Positions 49,701 through 56,041 are shown, counted from the first letter of the stretch. The stretch is DNA of 64,000 nucleotides from an uncultured Clostridia bacterium (GCA_934180065.1 CAKPRA010000007.1:3784-67783), one strand, 5' to 3'. The notes: generated from the letters alone by a model not told the origin. Program-made: numbers and translations.

Positions 49701-52700
49701 AAATGATAATGTTTATACATTAAATGTTAAAGTTACAAACCCAGATTTAACATATAATTTGTTAATTAATAAAAAGATTTTTGGAAATGAAGAAATTAAT
49801 TTAGCAAATACTAAGTTTACAGTTATAAGAATAAATGAAAGTAATTCTGAGAAGAAAACTTATACAAATAAAGTTACTGATAAAAACGGAAATATTTCAA
49901 TATTGCAAGAAAGAATTCCTGCTGGAATATACAAATATTTGATAACAGAAACAAGAACTTCTGGAAATCAATTTGTAAATATTTTCGCAAATAGTACATA
50001 TGTTGTGGTTAGATTAAAAGTAAATGAGGATGGAACAATAAAAATTCTAGACGAAAATGGTAATGTTAGTGAAGATGCTTATGATGTGTATAGACAAAAA
50101 GCTAATACATCAGTCTTAGAAAAAATTGATTCTAAGGATACTGTTATTAATAAGTCTGTGGTAAGAGTTGGTATAACTACAAATAATAACAATGTCCCTG
50201 AACTAGATATATTTGTTAAGAATCCTGAAAAATATAACTTTAATTTAGTTAAAATTGACAGTAGTACAAAAGAAAAATTAAATAATGTTAAATTTAGTTT
50301 AACAGTTTATGAAGGCGAAAATGTTATTAAATTAAAGAATGCAAATACATTTAAAGAAATAAATACTAATGAATTAGTAACTAAAAATGTAAACGGAAAA
50401 GATGGTTATATAAGTATTAAAGATATATTAATCGAAAAATCTGGTAAATATACATTTGTATTACATGAAGAGTCAACTGATGGATTGTTCGAGAAAATAT
50501 ATAAAACACACGGATCTGATATTAAGGTCACTGTGGAAATTGCAGTTCAAAATGGTGAGTACATTATTAAGAAACCTGTAATCACACAAGGTTCAAAATA
50601 TGTGGATTCACTAGATGTAACATCAACAAAATCACAAACTGCAACTGTTGAAGTTATTAATACACCAATGACTGGATCTTATGAATTAGTTATCGATAAA
50701 TTAGATAGCTATACTGAGAAAAACCTAAAAGGTGCTGAATTTGATATATCTGTAGAAAAAGATGGTAAACCTTATGAGCTATATAAAGCAAATGATGATT
50801 TAACAATAAATGAAGTAATTTTACCAAAATCAGTTAAAGTCAATGGTGAATTAACAATACCAAATATAAGAATTGATAGACCTGAAACTTATACTATAAT
50901 ACTTAAGGAAACTAAAGCACCTACTGGTTATATGCTATTAGATGCTCCAATAAAGATTAAAGTTACAACAGGTAGAAGCGGTTCTTATGATGACGAAAAA
51001 TTCATTGTTGAATCTATTGAATTAATTGATGATAATAATCATGGATTAGTTACAGCAGATAACGGTGATGAGTCAATTCATATAACAGCTAAAAACGAAT
51101 ATTTCGATTTAGCATTAAGAAAATCTATCACATCTGTTGCTTACAGTGATAGAGAAGAAGCAAAGATTACTGAAGAGGAAACTAAAGACAGAGTTCCAAT
51201 TGTTGAATCTAAGAATTTAATTGAAAATGATAAGGTTACAACAGCAGATTACAACCATGTTAAGAACCATGTTAGAGGTTATAATTCTCAAGAAGTAATA
51301 TTTACATTAAGAGTTTATAATGAAGGCGAAATTGATGGATATGCTGAAGAAATTACAGATCACTTACCAGAAGGTTTAGAGTTTGTAAATGATAGCTTTA
51401 ATGCAGAATATGGCTGGAAATTAGATTCATCAGATACTTCATTAAGAACTATTAAAACAACATATTTATCTAAGGATAGTAATCCAAATAATGATAAATA
51501 TAATTCTAAAAATAACTTAATTAAGGCTATGGATAAAACAACTGGAAAGATTGACTTTAAAGAAATCCAAGTTAAATGTAAAATTTCTGAAGATGTTAAA
51601 GTAGGTACAATACTTACAAACATTGCAGAAATTAGTAAGAGCAAGGCAAATAATAGAACAGCTGAAACTGTTGATATTGATTCTACAACAAATAATGTCA
51701 AGGTTCCAGAAACTTCAGAAGGAATGGAACAATATAATGAAGATAAATTGACAGATGATAGAAACAAATATGTTCCTGGACAAGAAGATGATGATGACTT
51801 TGAAAAGATTATTGTTGATGAATTCGACTTAGCTTTAAGAAAATATATTACTGAGATTAATGATGAAAAAGTTATTGAAGATAATGGGGATTCAATAGAC
51901 GAAGACAGTCCTGCTAGATATGCAAGAGCGCCTATAGTAAATGTTGATTCATTGAAGGATGGCACAAGCACGACTGCTAAATATGATCATCCAAAAGATC
52001 CTGTTGAGGTTTCTGTTGGAGATATAGTAACATATACATTAAGAGTCTATAATGAGGGTACAGTATCTGGATATGCATCATTAATTAAAGATGATATACC
52101 TGAAGGATTAGAATTTGTAACATATGATAAAGGTGATGGAAGTACAAATGATATCTATAGATGGAAAATGGTCAATGAAAATGATGAAGAGGTAACAGAT
52201 CCTAGTGAAGCTAAATATGTAGTATCAGATTATCTATCAAAAGATAATGAGAAAACAGAATTTGGCAATTTGATTAAAGCATTTGATCATGACACAATGA
52301 GTACACTAGATTCTAAGTATGTAAAAATTGCATTTAGAGTTGTATGTAAACAAGATTATCCAAAAATTATAACAAATGAAGCTCAAATTTCTGATGATTC
52401 AGATGAATCAGGAAAATCTGTAATAGACAGAGATTCTACTCCAAATGAGTGGCTTGATGAAGATGATGAAGATGTTGAGCACATTAAAGTAACATATATG
52501 GACTTGGCATTAAGAAAGTTCATTACAGGTGTAAATAGTGAAGAGGTAACTAATAGAGTTCCTGTCGTTGATGCTACAGCATTAAAGGACGAAACTGGAA
52601 CAACAGCAGATTATAAACATACAAAAGAGCCAGTTTTAGTTCATACAAATGATACTGTAATCTATACTTTGAGAGTTTATAATGAAGGAAGCAAAGATGG

Positions 52701-53730
52701 TTATGCTACACAAATTAAAGATGATATACCACAAGGTTTAGAATTCTTACCTAATAATGAAATAAATAAACAATATGGTTGGGCTCTTGTTGATGAAAAT
52801 GACAAGGTTGTAACAAATATTGAAAATGCTAAATATATAGTTACAAATTATCTATCAAAAGATAATGAAACAGAAGAAAGAAATAATTTATTAAAAGCAT
52901 TTGATGGTACAACAATGGAAACACCTGATTATAGAGATGTTAAAATAGCATTTAAAGTAATCGAACCAACAACATCAGATAGAATTATAATAAACTATGC
53001 TCAAATAAGTGAACAAACTGATAAGAAGGGTGTTCATAGAGAGGATAGAGATTCTACTCCAAATAAATGGCTTGGAGAAGATGATGAGGATATCGAAAAA
53101 ATTAGAGTTCAATATTTTGACTTAGCCCTAAGAAAATGGGTAACAAAAGCTATCGTTGTTCAAAATGGAAAAGAAAATGTAACAGAAACAGGACACCATG
53201 CTGAAGATGATCCTGAAGCTATAGTAAAAGTTGATCTAAAGAAGAGCAAGATAAATTCTGTTGTAGTTAAATTTGAATATAAGATTCGTATCACTAATGA
53301 AGGCGAGATTGAGGGATATGCTAAAGAAATAAAAGATCACATTCCTGAAGGATTGAGATTTGAAGCATCTGATAATCCTACATGGACACAAATAAGTGAC
53401 AATATCATTGTAACTGATGAACTTAAAGATACTTTACTAAAACCTGGAGAAAGTGCAGAAGTAACTGTTGTATTGACATGGATTAATTCTGGAACTAACT
53501 TAGGTGTAAAAGTAAATATTGCTGAAATTAGTGAAGATTACAATGAATATGGTACTGATGATATTGATTCAACACCAGATAACTTTGTTGATGGTGAAGA
53601 TGATATAGATGATGCTCCAGTAATGTTAACTGTAAAAACTGGACAAGAAAATCTAGCTTATACGATGTTAGCATTAGCTGTAATAACTGTCTTAGGATTA
53701 GGAATTCGCGGTATCAAAAAAATGAAATAA
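34744..53730 (+). CDS. Giant thioester adhesin with about thirty CnaB-like domains and four FDLALRK modules
   Basis: 6,328 residues, translated from an ATG 7 bases after GGAGGAG. An N-terminal signal or membrane segment (about 7-24) leads to a thioester domain: Cys92 in GYCMHQGDTFKGY and Gln170 in AQQYAVWHFTN, the Cys-Gln pair that forms an internal thioester in TIE-type adhesins. From about 358 to 5450 I count some thirty CnaB/SpaA-like domains. Each begins with a G-x-Y-x-(F/L)-x-(I/L)-x-K strand (GNYDFKLAKLD, GEYKISLLKK, EYDFKLEKLD) and has a later (I/V)-(T/S/R)-E strand, the Lys and Glu positions expected for isopeptide bonds. A D2-type domain and an SdrD-B-like domain lie near 40570-41460 and match the 30262 protein. 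Four modules start FDLALRK-like at about 5454, 5694, 5919 and 6125. It ends in a DSTPDN / DDIDDAPVMLTVKTG segment, a helix and IKKMK, with no LPXTG. Likely a very long covalent surface adhesin. Confidence 0.88.
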   Translation: MKKRKNILLFIISIIILVGIILFGFLNNNLEIINLKKEKENLALSKISGRYVRMVEEMGDGESVDGEIRIYSEGTPPDVIADRTYDFTNGYCMHQGDTFKGYVPKGDNVKYESQYSGYEKYGGSIRWLFDNVVLFPSPADIDEYKSRLAYILNYDTIKKMENNEIFSAQQYAVWHFTNEAKTDELIPEGNIGELANKLIEKAEKNSNYSGNGASTTITDKSDKKLEKIGNDFWIGPYNVNNNGKIYKLTIDNTTINGKIVKIELYTGKNSGSKIDNDSYRTQSGDIYIKIPGSLNNNFSGILSQKNNFSASIDLDDYATSTRYWECESKGYQPAVTIQREHKPINISATGTYNAPDGEYHMNIVKKAIWDTNTDSESDTADKYKNAIGDAKFEITQSGKNFAQTNNGKTKDKDELVSISGNIGRIVFNNNGSYGDGRISITEDNWSNEDYYSIKEIAAPEGYSKNNRELYFGVTKIYDSESKKYVINQIICYKDSNYKDVITSVSPEKDVSKWIKIGFNGELLSESENNYAIALEFRKNAITITYKDYPESSYNLNIAKKSTDSTIDSANEYKDCLEGAIFEIKQNRNDGSGIHNGFSINPTAENKNNESAFDHDSDGNRIVKTWKGTLAKLAFDGHGSDSDGNVKVDGDNYNKEDIYTVKEIKSPNGYTNEGRELKFGILKKLSDDKKSYVIDKVKFYGLNVSSNTVIKEVTSNGNRQWLKIDKNGNVVDENSDNYVISLDFNQTAINVIYKDPEIKGNYDFKLAKLDSADISKITSLDEYEKLKYVSGVEYGVSQLRASVVSPVIGDNRKITTQESPVSIQKDGTIIGKDVINNIIHNGSSDYDNYLIYETNSKDAGYVKKDVSFNIGVCVTIENNNTENAKYVVNKIKCYKNKSNTGDPDCEINQGEKYVVLNTGKFVKLEDILKLDKKQREDKLFTATAIIGLDNSSTISYVGINQQITGNYKLRLKKIYKTDDGSEIGVKGISFKVNKKINGENGTGTNFNLGPTGNNGYTNIYTSNITKDDVNKTDVYEISEIEDSNENLIQLKNPIKIFVTKKCQKSQGNNDLEEYVIDKASFEYGDEVTEGETSETVATLEDGTEVSVKMTVSSSGVLITVPNKLNGHYNLNIGKKSTENNEYKNNNDSDYIAGAKFNVEQYLNVSQNISDINNINPNKSDSIVSQSGKSVPVTFNKNANIDIDNTALVDRYKITEMEAPKGFSLNKSFKDTGTKDGIYLTVTKTMQDGVYKIKNLSLTRIQNGNSYVIKDGITDDIITVDDYNCKIVWNKDTNTIDFIIGDPVANGEYDFKITKTDVTGEIIDSEITTFDVDVYSQKNESNGKVSFSNPVSLKHTDGTNVELKNIKATTGVTTNLNNIKIDTNDIGKTYYFVITETQAPDAYSMIDYKVVVPVKYVEQDGKYYISKDESFAVTADNTKQSLEKMSSNVNEVVKVEPDEELGNTINVKVPNKIKKGTYTFKFSKVNPDRKIIGSTKTRFNLNVYAKMTENSNKVSFSDLRKLYDVNNKEIITTDLKCTMGVCGTVSNIKIEEESIGKTYYFVLEENEAPEGFNKIEYKVVVPITYKQNEDGYFIEHGELFAVTADGTKKAIKDIDEIERAEDYSNANKPSIVFVKVPNTPKEGSYSLNIVKTNLNGNTNSKLNATFDVNVYKTKNINGNKVEFSNEYKPLKDTADNNIKTTDLVTENENTINISGIKIQKADAGKEYYFIINEKVAPTGYNGIDYKIVVPISFIEKTVDGKTVYTAKVGEAFGLKNSSGDTTVSGDMINLDDRVSIPKTTDGIISVTVKNNQKNGGFKLNLVKYIKGSTATLPGAKFKVTIKDNGTGKNIYSKSDLTTDGEGKIPEITGLDIRKENVSYTVTVEETYTPDGYLGLSGPIKFTVKSRFNTNKDGYELVAANPTVANAKKVEVKSGEIYIEAENIPEPSIHKGVKTVENQDSGYYDNVEHDWVINTTVPTGINQFTKYYVTDKIDERLVFSRNSVTVKVIGGNKLTAGKDYKANYDSNTRVLTVSFINDDFVAGKSLPENSTIEIRFKTTFAKDENGNIKALGQAVPNQAELTYSNDSEEHKKYSETPEVHTGGIKLYKFEDENGNGQFDNGELSLAGARFKIALTEQDALNKNFIKIKDKNGNNTANDIVGESNSEGIVEFKGLEFGGDASSNVQNRTTDKTTHALVYNYDETKVSSDFWIVETSAPEGYIIDETPIRVTITKDSYNTEIAYMPKKANISIKGEYSVKLRKVNNQNNNIQNAEFKILSSISKATRSSVKTDANGIIDVSNGKVNIIANDKSEDENSSTVGKADSYEIKELSASSYLILKNSIKIIVNKELNEAGDKYRVSSVELSETGRKNSTTLIVSDTSKTATLKGVLLADNKKTVDVKLSIDGSDNILVNVPNDDLEGEYKISLLKKNSNTGEILKGIPFNINGTARATDENGTLSITQDREVDGSVKITRSNVGTPDQYVIKEETNEKTKYVSIIESPITVKVNKGENKNKNQYIVKSLEITATSTSGEKTTTITINESTNTGSGTFLAKCTDGTDVKCTVRAGSSGITIELDNPSKAGSYNFDINKVVLNDNDEEQGLEGVSFNVNLNGYEYPLSTNANGYTENITKDITSDNVDNNDEFVISELSTTQTNIVQLKNNLKLIVTKGVNSSNNGYEVKTMELAEVDANNPQNVIRTTGVINIDDCLNDTEKRGTLYLENVLLKDGRSVNIRLTAKGKTGFQIGIKNRTMTGNYVVKIRKVNSATGESIEGITFFTLQDKYEDSYEATTGSDGIAELINKKITNNEEEYYTILEKELPDNLKDKLLQITDYGLYLNIKTKKNDDNSGYLVDSVEMSSIKMQDCGDEELSNRQKEIMDKATYDVNDNVITITIYNEPLIDYNFRIYKVNNKNEELTEAKFTIKEDGVTILENQKLSEINGLISRAKQKINTVHTYDFYETEAPLGYDNIFEKTYLRITIKIDDKGKVTADYKVAPNREVGGTISDMLHTNAIIKEYKEASDNNEILHDNLDNSFTLHIPNPVATASIKFELNKHTLGTTDSIDGVGFDIRRLYIENEQSYNYTDITNMFDNDQNGIVGLKSITTSSQISNINIDNIKDINVGDTYYYELTENSGKFLAKYKKVIVRIHVNKDKTIVSNIIAVYGIKDGDNTNSWFTEINSDYASISQNNTNTILSLANTAGYAVIVNKKQFVSVVPKDSNGNILWTGMQGLSGAIFTIKEVENDGTEKIVNNSSNEPINNKVCTGSFAWSRTDATTSKRYHYTIRENSSPDGYINIFDGVTIHVYITIKSDGTVDDSDTATYYELEFDSGISEEDKASKTEYLKDKIGINLQNNTINLNILNKKDTINLAVKKISDKKDSSGKSIPLNNIKFSIRDTFAQDVRDIITNVDGYAEDTKQISIPQDSIFSYYIEETEVPSGITMLKNTRIIVSVDATNLTSASQLTSDRLTVSLSKTGEGGLSDVSELPGLKVGIEGNTVVLTVPNETETYLFNMYKVDENNNIIKSETGKVGAKFKVDRLISVDDNGSESYFTLLNNVLKNGSLSESNIIDADKVYKYRISEISSKTGYINVLQGYDLFVYVKADSQGKNIKDVPETYYILSKKDGENQLYSEDEIRSYIDLSVADNVVNLYIKNPYAYKFEINKKNLAGTTDVDKAVITGDRIANVSEDLTNANKTLLKQIVDASEKNDSTGDSEKYIAQTIKLDKKTSIISGNIEIKENVTQTWRITENSVELPYVNILKDKYLIVQTVYSKNNGLKLVSHQETINNENKSVNYYVSDKDGNNVTAELYEYLNVETVQVNGIWTLSVTVKDPVMYEVDLTKVEYNPNGKNESDYKQMKGAELSLTNSNNGESAEITKNGEAKTRALSVETSLGDLSKRTFEIRELSTIVNHKNILENVVVYVTTSLTEDGTLNYSVILKDNTGKTITGTEETNILEYIKFFEGTNADGYKVLHVYVENPVEYDFKLEKLDTSKKPLSGTQIEVNSSKSGKYYTNGKSEMSFKEQNLKPGDIITYTIREVHTVANSAYVNRFYNTITYKVEVKADGTLEQKEAYITTSDGNKNLSEVRFLDYGISGTSGNQTIYFKLENPTKINVELLKTQAGKDESAILNTNFTINSSLSGDHTENTDSNGLINFTESSIKPGDYTYKVYENKVANPNYVNVLDGMYMEVNVSVSAAGLITINSTKYYYKENNVEITNESLLTKLRKYATATVDDSASVKKLKFVVKDPVTFEFKVFKHTTGNEKLENVKFKITSPLSGEQTATTDSNGYITVDSDKWVEPGVYKYEITELETIGKQYDNILDGYKVVVYLKISNTGLISLVKDANGTAFTKNDKYKYSIEKIDGSDVSSEASDIIHKYITVTPTEVKDAKDKVTVSVANTTGYNMDIIKKDSAGNKVSGSKFTVIRNKTVKLLDNEDVTSDKEITERDLSQGNYTFDITENSAPEGAYINILDGKFIRVYTYLSDKGVLDIRNSSGTVSNNYFEIYEGDITNTSKAKLLDKNDANYKYLYNLISVNAQDKDKDGIYTIDVSVINPVNINVEVLKKQYGTGGKGIAKTEFTISRDENNKHENVFTNNSGIYDFTEERIAPGDYTYTVKELSPASGKYVNILKDRYMEVYINVNAKGEITVKGYELFSKEGTKLSSEIKNEISKYIAISVNKSSETQKLVITIYNPTTMTFDLYKSDIDNKPLANAKFKISRTLVKVYANNKTTKDINELETTTDKLGKALLNNDKILDPGIYKYEITELNAPGNQYVNTLENIKVVIYVKLALNGNVSIVANNSGTEFKSDTVYKYYVLNSDNSVASKEVQDLVHKYFTVTTEQQNNSIGGIKCDVINPIRYKVDIIKNDERAKPLSGTKFSVVRDDGIKVLDNAEITTDVEIEENYIEQGDHVYYITENSTVPGYINKLKGMFIKAYINVSAQGVVTVNKYEIYKGTVEDISKSVLLDKNKNLELYNLIGVESVVNDNVYTLNVKVTNPDLTYNLLINKKIFGNEEINLANTKFTVIRINESNSEKKTYTNKVTDKNGNISILQERIPAGIYKYLITETRTSGNQFVNIFANSTYVVVRLKVNEDGTIKILDENGNVSEDAYDVYRQKANTSVLEKIDSKDTVINKSVVRVGITTNNNNVPELDIFVKNPEKYNFNLVKIDSSTKEKLNNVKFSLTVYEGENVIKLKNANTFKEINTNELVTKNVNGKDGYISIKDILIEKSGKYTFVLHEESTDGLFEKIYKTHGSDIKVTVEIAVQNGEYIIKKPVITQGSKYVDSLDVTSTKSQTATVEVINTPMTGSYELVIDKLDSYTEKNLKGAEFDISVEKDGKPYELYKANDDLTINEVILPKSVKVNGELTIPNIRIDRPETYTIILKETKAPTGYMLLDAPIKIKVTTGRSGSYDDEKFIVESIELIDDNNHGLVTADNGDESIHITAKNEYFDLALRKSITSVAYSDREEAKITEEETKDRVPIVESKNLIENDKVTTADYNHVKNHVRGYNSQEVIFTLRVYNEGEIDGYAEEITDHLPEGLEFVNDSFNAEYGWKLDSSDTSLRTIKTTYLSKDSNPNNDKYNSKNNLIKAMDKTTGKIDFKEIQVKCKISEDVKVGTILTNIAEISKSKANNRTAETVDIDSTTNNVKVPETSEGMEQYNEDKLTDDRNKYVPGQEDDDDFEKIIVDEFDLALRKYITEINDEKVIEDNGDSIDEDSPARYARAPIVNVDSLKDGTSTTAKYDHPKDPVEVSVGDIVTYTLRVYNEGTVSGYASLIKDDIPEGLEFVTYDKGDGSTNDIYRWKMVNENDEEVTDPSEAKYVVSDYLSKDNEKTEFGNLIKAFDHDTMSTLDSKYVKIAFRVVCKQDYPKIITNEAQISDDSDESGKSVIDRDSTPNEWLDEDDEDVEHIKVTYMDLALRKFITGVNSEEVTNRVPVVDATALKDETGTTADYKHTKEPVLVHTNDTVIYTLRVYNEGSKDGYATQIKDDIPQGLEFLPNNEINKQYGWALVDENDKVVTNIENAKYIVTNYLSKDNETEERNNLLKAFDGTTMETPDYRDVKIAFKVIEPTTSDRIIINYAQISEQTDKKGVHREDRDSTPNKWLGEDDEDIEKIRVQYFDLALRKWVTKAIVVQNGKENVTETGHHAEDDPEAIVKVDLKKSKINSVVVKFEYKIRITNEGEIEGYAKEIKDHIPEGLRFEASDNPTWTQISDNIIVTDELKDTLLKPGESAEVTVVLTWINSGTNLGVKVNIAEISEDYNEYGTDDIDSTPDNFVDGEDDIDDAPVMLTVKTGQENLAYTMLALAVITVLGLGIRGIKKMK

Positions 53731-53737
53731 ATTTTGG

Positions 53738-53785
53738 GAACGGGGTAAAAGTTTAAGTTCGCTTGGACTTTGGCTCCGTTCTTTA
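53738..53785 (+). terminator. Strong terminator of the giant adhesin gene
   Basis: GAACGG...CCGTTC encloses AAAGTTTAAG-TTCG-CTTGGACTTT; a TTTAAAA tail follows. It begins 7 bases after the stop codon. Confidence 0.85.
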
Positions 53786-53790
53786 AAATG

Positions 53791-53829
53791 CCCTAAAAAG
53801 GCAAATGTTATTAATGCCTGTTTTTGTTA
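53791..53829 (+). repeat. Fragment related to the right end of element family B
   Basis: gcaaatgttattaatg (53801-53816) followed by cctgtttttgtta resembles the family B end gcaaatgttattaatgtccgcttttgtt. AGGCA/TGCCT could close a small stem. Confidence 0.5.
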
Positions 53830-53954
53830 TACTAAAAAGGATACGCTATTCTAAGAATATACTTAAAAATAGTATGTTTTGGTATTTATTTACTTTGTTT
53901 TTTTGCTCTAAAAATGTTACTATTATTATAGAGATATAATTTTGGAGGTGCTTT

Positions 53955-54191
53955 ATGTTGAAAACTTTGTTTGAAATTAAAAATATTAAATTAGCTAAGG
54001 CAAGATTTTTTGGCAATGTGAGTTGCTTGATTATTGCTCTTTTGGCATGTATGATATTAACTTTTTATCATTCTACAAGTATAATTTTTCAATTTGATTT
54101 AGGTTTTACTATTCTTAGGCTTTCTATATTGTTCTTTGTGGGAGTTTCTATATGTGCATCTGCTTTTGATAGGATTTGCCGTGAAAGGTAG
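53955..54191 (+). CDS. Small two-helix membrane protein
   Basis: This 78-residue protein has two hydrophobic segments (about 22-42, NVSCLIIALLACMILTFYHS; and about 50-70, LGFTILRLSILFFVGVSICAS) and a basic C-terminus (DRICRER). GGAGGT lies 7 bases before the ATG and TATAAT sits just upstream (53935). I do not recognise a family. The ribosome site, the membrane pattern and the isolated position support a real gene; its role cannot be inferred. Confidence 0.65.
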   Translation: MLKTLFEIKNIKLAKARFFGNVSCLIIALLACMILTFYHSTSIIFQFDLGFTILRLSILFFVGVSICASAFDRICRER

Positions 54192-54597
54192 ATTTCTTTT
54201 TTTACATATAAATTCATGTGAAAATAATGCAAGATATAATTTTTTAGAGAATGCTCTGAAATAGGGTGTTCTCTATTCTTATTGCGAAAAAACTTGAAAA
54301 AATTATGAGTTGTAAGTGAAAATATCCAAAATTATGCAATAAAAAGCAAACAAATATTGACTTTTATCTAATACCATGATTTAATACCAATTATAAAAAT
54401 CTGATTTTAACAATTTTATAAATAATAAATTCAATAAAAATTTTAAATTCAAAAAATTTAGAATCAAAGTGTAAAAATTCTATACACAAAACTTTCAAAA
54501 TACTATTATATTATGAGAATAATATGAATTTTCAAAAAATAAAACTTTTCAAAATATTTGAAACAAAACAACAAATATGTTAGAATTGAGGTGATAA
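54192..54597. other. AT-rich gap of about 400 bp without a gene
   Basis: Apart from a hairpin at 54246-54274 I see only AT-rich sequence, with imperfect repeats of aaaacttt(t)caaaatat near 54488 and 54543. There is no tRNA, coding frame or recognisable RNA. Confidence 0.5.
54246..54280 (+). terminator. Weak terminator after the small membrane protein
   Basis: AGAGAATGCTCT pairs with AGGGTGTTCTCT, partly by G-U pairs; ATTCTTATT follows, which is only a poor T-tract. Confidence 0.5.
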
Positions 54598-55410
54598 ATG
54601 AATACAATATATAAGCCAACAAATGACTACATGTTTAAGCGTATTTTTGGTCATAGAAAAAATAGTGATTTACTAAAAGATTTATTAGAAGGAATATTAC
54701 CTGACATAAAAATAGAAAACTTAGAAGTAAAACAACAGGTATCACTTGAAAAACAGATAATGTCTGATAAGCTTGGAATACTTGATATAGTTGCTACTTT
54801 GAATGATAAAACCATAGTTAATATTGAAATGCAAGTTAAAGATTATAATAATACTGTGGATAGATCTTTATTTTATGATGCAGGGCTTTTTCACGAAAGT
54901 TTAAAAGAAAAGGAAGATTATTCTGAGATACCAAGAATAATTGGAATTTGGATATTAAATTATAATATTTTTGATGTAGGACCATTCCATGAAAGAGCAA
55001 GATTAAAAAGAGATTATGAAGATATTCTTTTAACGAACAAGGTAGAACTTCACTATATTCAATTACCAAAATTCAAAGAAAAATGTAGAAGAATATCAAG
55101 CAAGCTAGAAGAATGGCTAACATTTATTGTAAATGATAGTTTGGAGGAAATCAGTATGATTAATAATGAGTATGTAAAAAAAGCTGAAGAAGAATTGGAA
55201 TATTTAAATAGTGATGAGGAAGAAAAAGAGCTTGCTAGATTAAGAGCAAAAGCAATTCGTGATGAAGCAGCAGCTATGGCGGGGGCTATAAGAAGAGGAA
55301 GAGAAGAAGGAAAAGCAGAAATTGCGAAAAAGATGCTAGAAGAAAATATTGAAATTGAAACTATAATTAAATTAACAGGATTGACAAGGGAAGATATTGA
55401 AAAGTTATAA
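54598..55410 (+). CDS. Rpn family PD-(D/E)XK nuclease / putative transposase
   Basis: This 270-residue protein starts MNTIYKPTNDYMFKRIFG, typical of the Rpn (recombination-promoting nuclease) family formerly annotated as a transposase (TIGR01784-like). The nuclease core is visible: Asp63 in GILDIVATL and Glu77-x-Gln79 in VNIEMQV, followed by the conserved YDAGLFHE and HERARLKRD-like segments. Residues about 185-235 form a charged helical region, and the C-terminus (KMLEENIEIETIIKLTGLTREDIEKL) is the family's usual repeat-like tail. Family members cut DNA and promote RecA-independent recombination; some are linked to phage defence. It is a single-gene unit with GAGGTG before the ATG and a strong terminator after it. 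No mobile-element ends are seen. Confidence 0.9.
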   Translation: MNTIYKPTNDYMFKRIFGHRKNSDLLKDLLEGILPDIKIENLEVKQQVSLEKQIMSDKLGILDIVATLNDKTIVNIEMQVKDYNNTVDRSLFYDAGLFHESLKEKEDYSEIPRIIGIWILNYNIFDVGPFHERARLKRDYEDILLTNKVELHYIQLPKFKEKCRRISSKLEEWLTFIVNDSLEEISMINNEYVKKAEEELEYLNSDEEEKELARLRAKAIRDEAAAMAGAIRRGREEGKAEIAKKMLEENIEIETIIKLTGLTREDIEKL

Positions 55411-55451
55411 ATAATAATGTAATATGAAATCAGATTTTTATAATAAAACGG

Positions 55452-55491
55452 GAATTCTATTTTATGGCATGTGAAATAGAATTCTTTTTTT
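55452..55491 (+). terminator. Terminator of the Rpn gene
   Basis: GAATTCTATTT pairs with AAATAGAATTC, then T8. The sequence right after it (tttacatatcctactctac) repeats the right flank of the 162-bp element at 16492. Confidence 0.9.
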
Positions 55492-55539
55492 ACATATCCT
55501 ACTCTACTAAATAGAGGGAAATATATTGTTAAATTTCTA

Positions 55540-55568
55540 TTGAAAAAGAATGGCATTAATGATATAAT
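55540..55568 (+). promoter_or_regulatory. Promoter of rplI
   Basis: TTGAAA, 17 bp, TATAAT, 26 bp ahead of the ATG. Confidence 0.75.
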
Positions 55569-55594
55569 TTGTCGGAAAAGTTGAGGTGTTGAAG

Positions 55595-56041
55595 ATGAAA
55601 GTTATTTTGTTAGATAACATAAAAGGTGTTGGAAAAAAAGATGAAGTTATTAATGCTAGTGATGGATATGCAAGAAATTTTTTATTTCCAAAAAAATTGG
55701 CTGTTGAGGCTAATAATGAAAATATGAATAAATTAAAAGCAAAAAAGCAATCAGAGCAATATAAAAAAGATGTTGATAAGGAAAATGCAAAAAATATTGC
55801 TAAAAAACTTGATGATATAATTTTAATGATTAAAGTTAAAGCAGGAGAAAATGGAAAAATCTTTGGTGGTGTTACTTCAAAAGAAATTTCTGAAGAGCTT
55901 AATAAACAATATAAAATAAATATTGATAAGAAAAAAATTGTATTATCTGAAAATATCAAGAATTTGGGAAGCTTTGATATAACTATCAAGTTATATGAAG
56001 GTATTACAGGTAAGTTAAAAGTTAAAGTAATGTCTGAATAA
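55595..56041 (+). CDS. rplI: 50S ribosomal protein L9
   Basis: 148 residues. I start at the ATG at 55595, 6 bases after GAGGTG, instead of an in-frame GTG nine bases earlier that overlaps the ribosome site. The N-terminal L9 signature is clear: MKVILLDNIKGVGKKDEV, then GYARNFLFPKKLA. A long connecting helix (about 45-75) leads to the C-terminal RNA-binding domain, with GKIFGGVTSKEIS and KLYEGITGKLKVKV. It binds 23S rRNA at the base of the L1 stalk. Its position just before dnaB is the usual bacterial order. Confidence 0.97.
   Translation: MKVILLDNIKGVGKKDEVINASDGYARNFLFPKKLAVEANNENMNKLKAKKQSEQYKKDVDKENAKNIAKKLDDIILMIKVKAGENGKIFGGVTSKEISEELNKQYKINIDKKKIVLSENIKNLGSFDITIKLYEGITGKLKVKVMSE

Noticed and set aside
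54558..54586. TTGAAA-17-TAGAAT promoter before the Rpn gene
   Set aside because: The predicted start site would fall inside or after the ribosome site, leaving a leaderless message although GAGGTG is present; it is probably a chance match.
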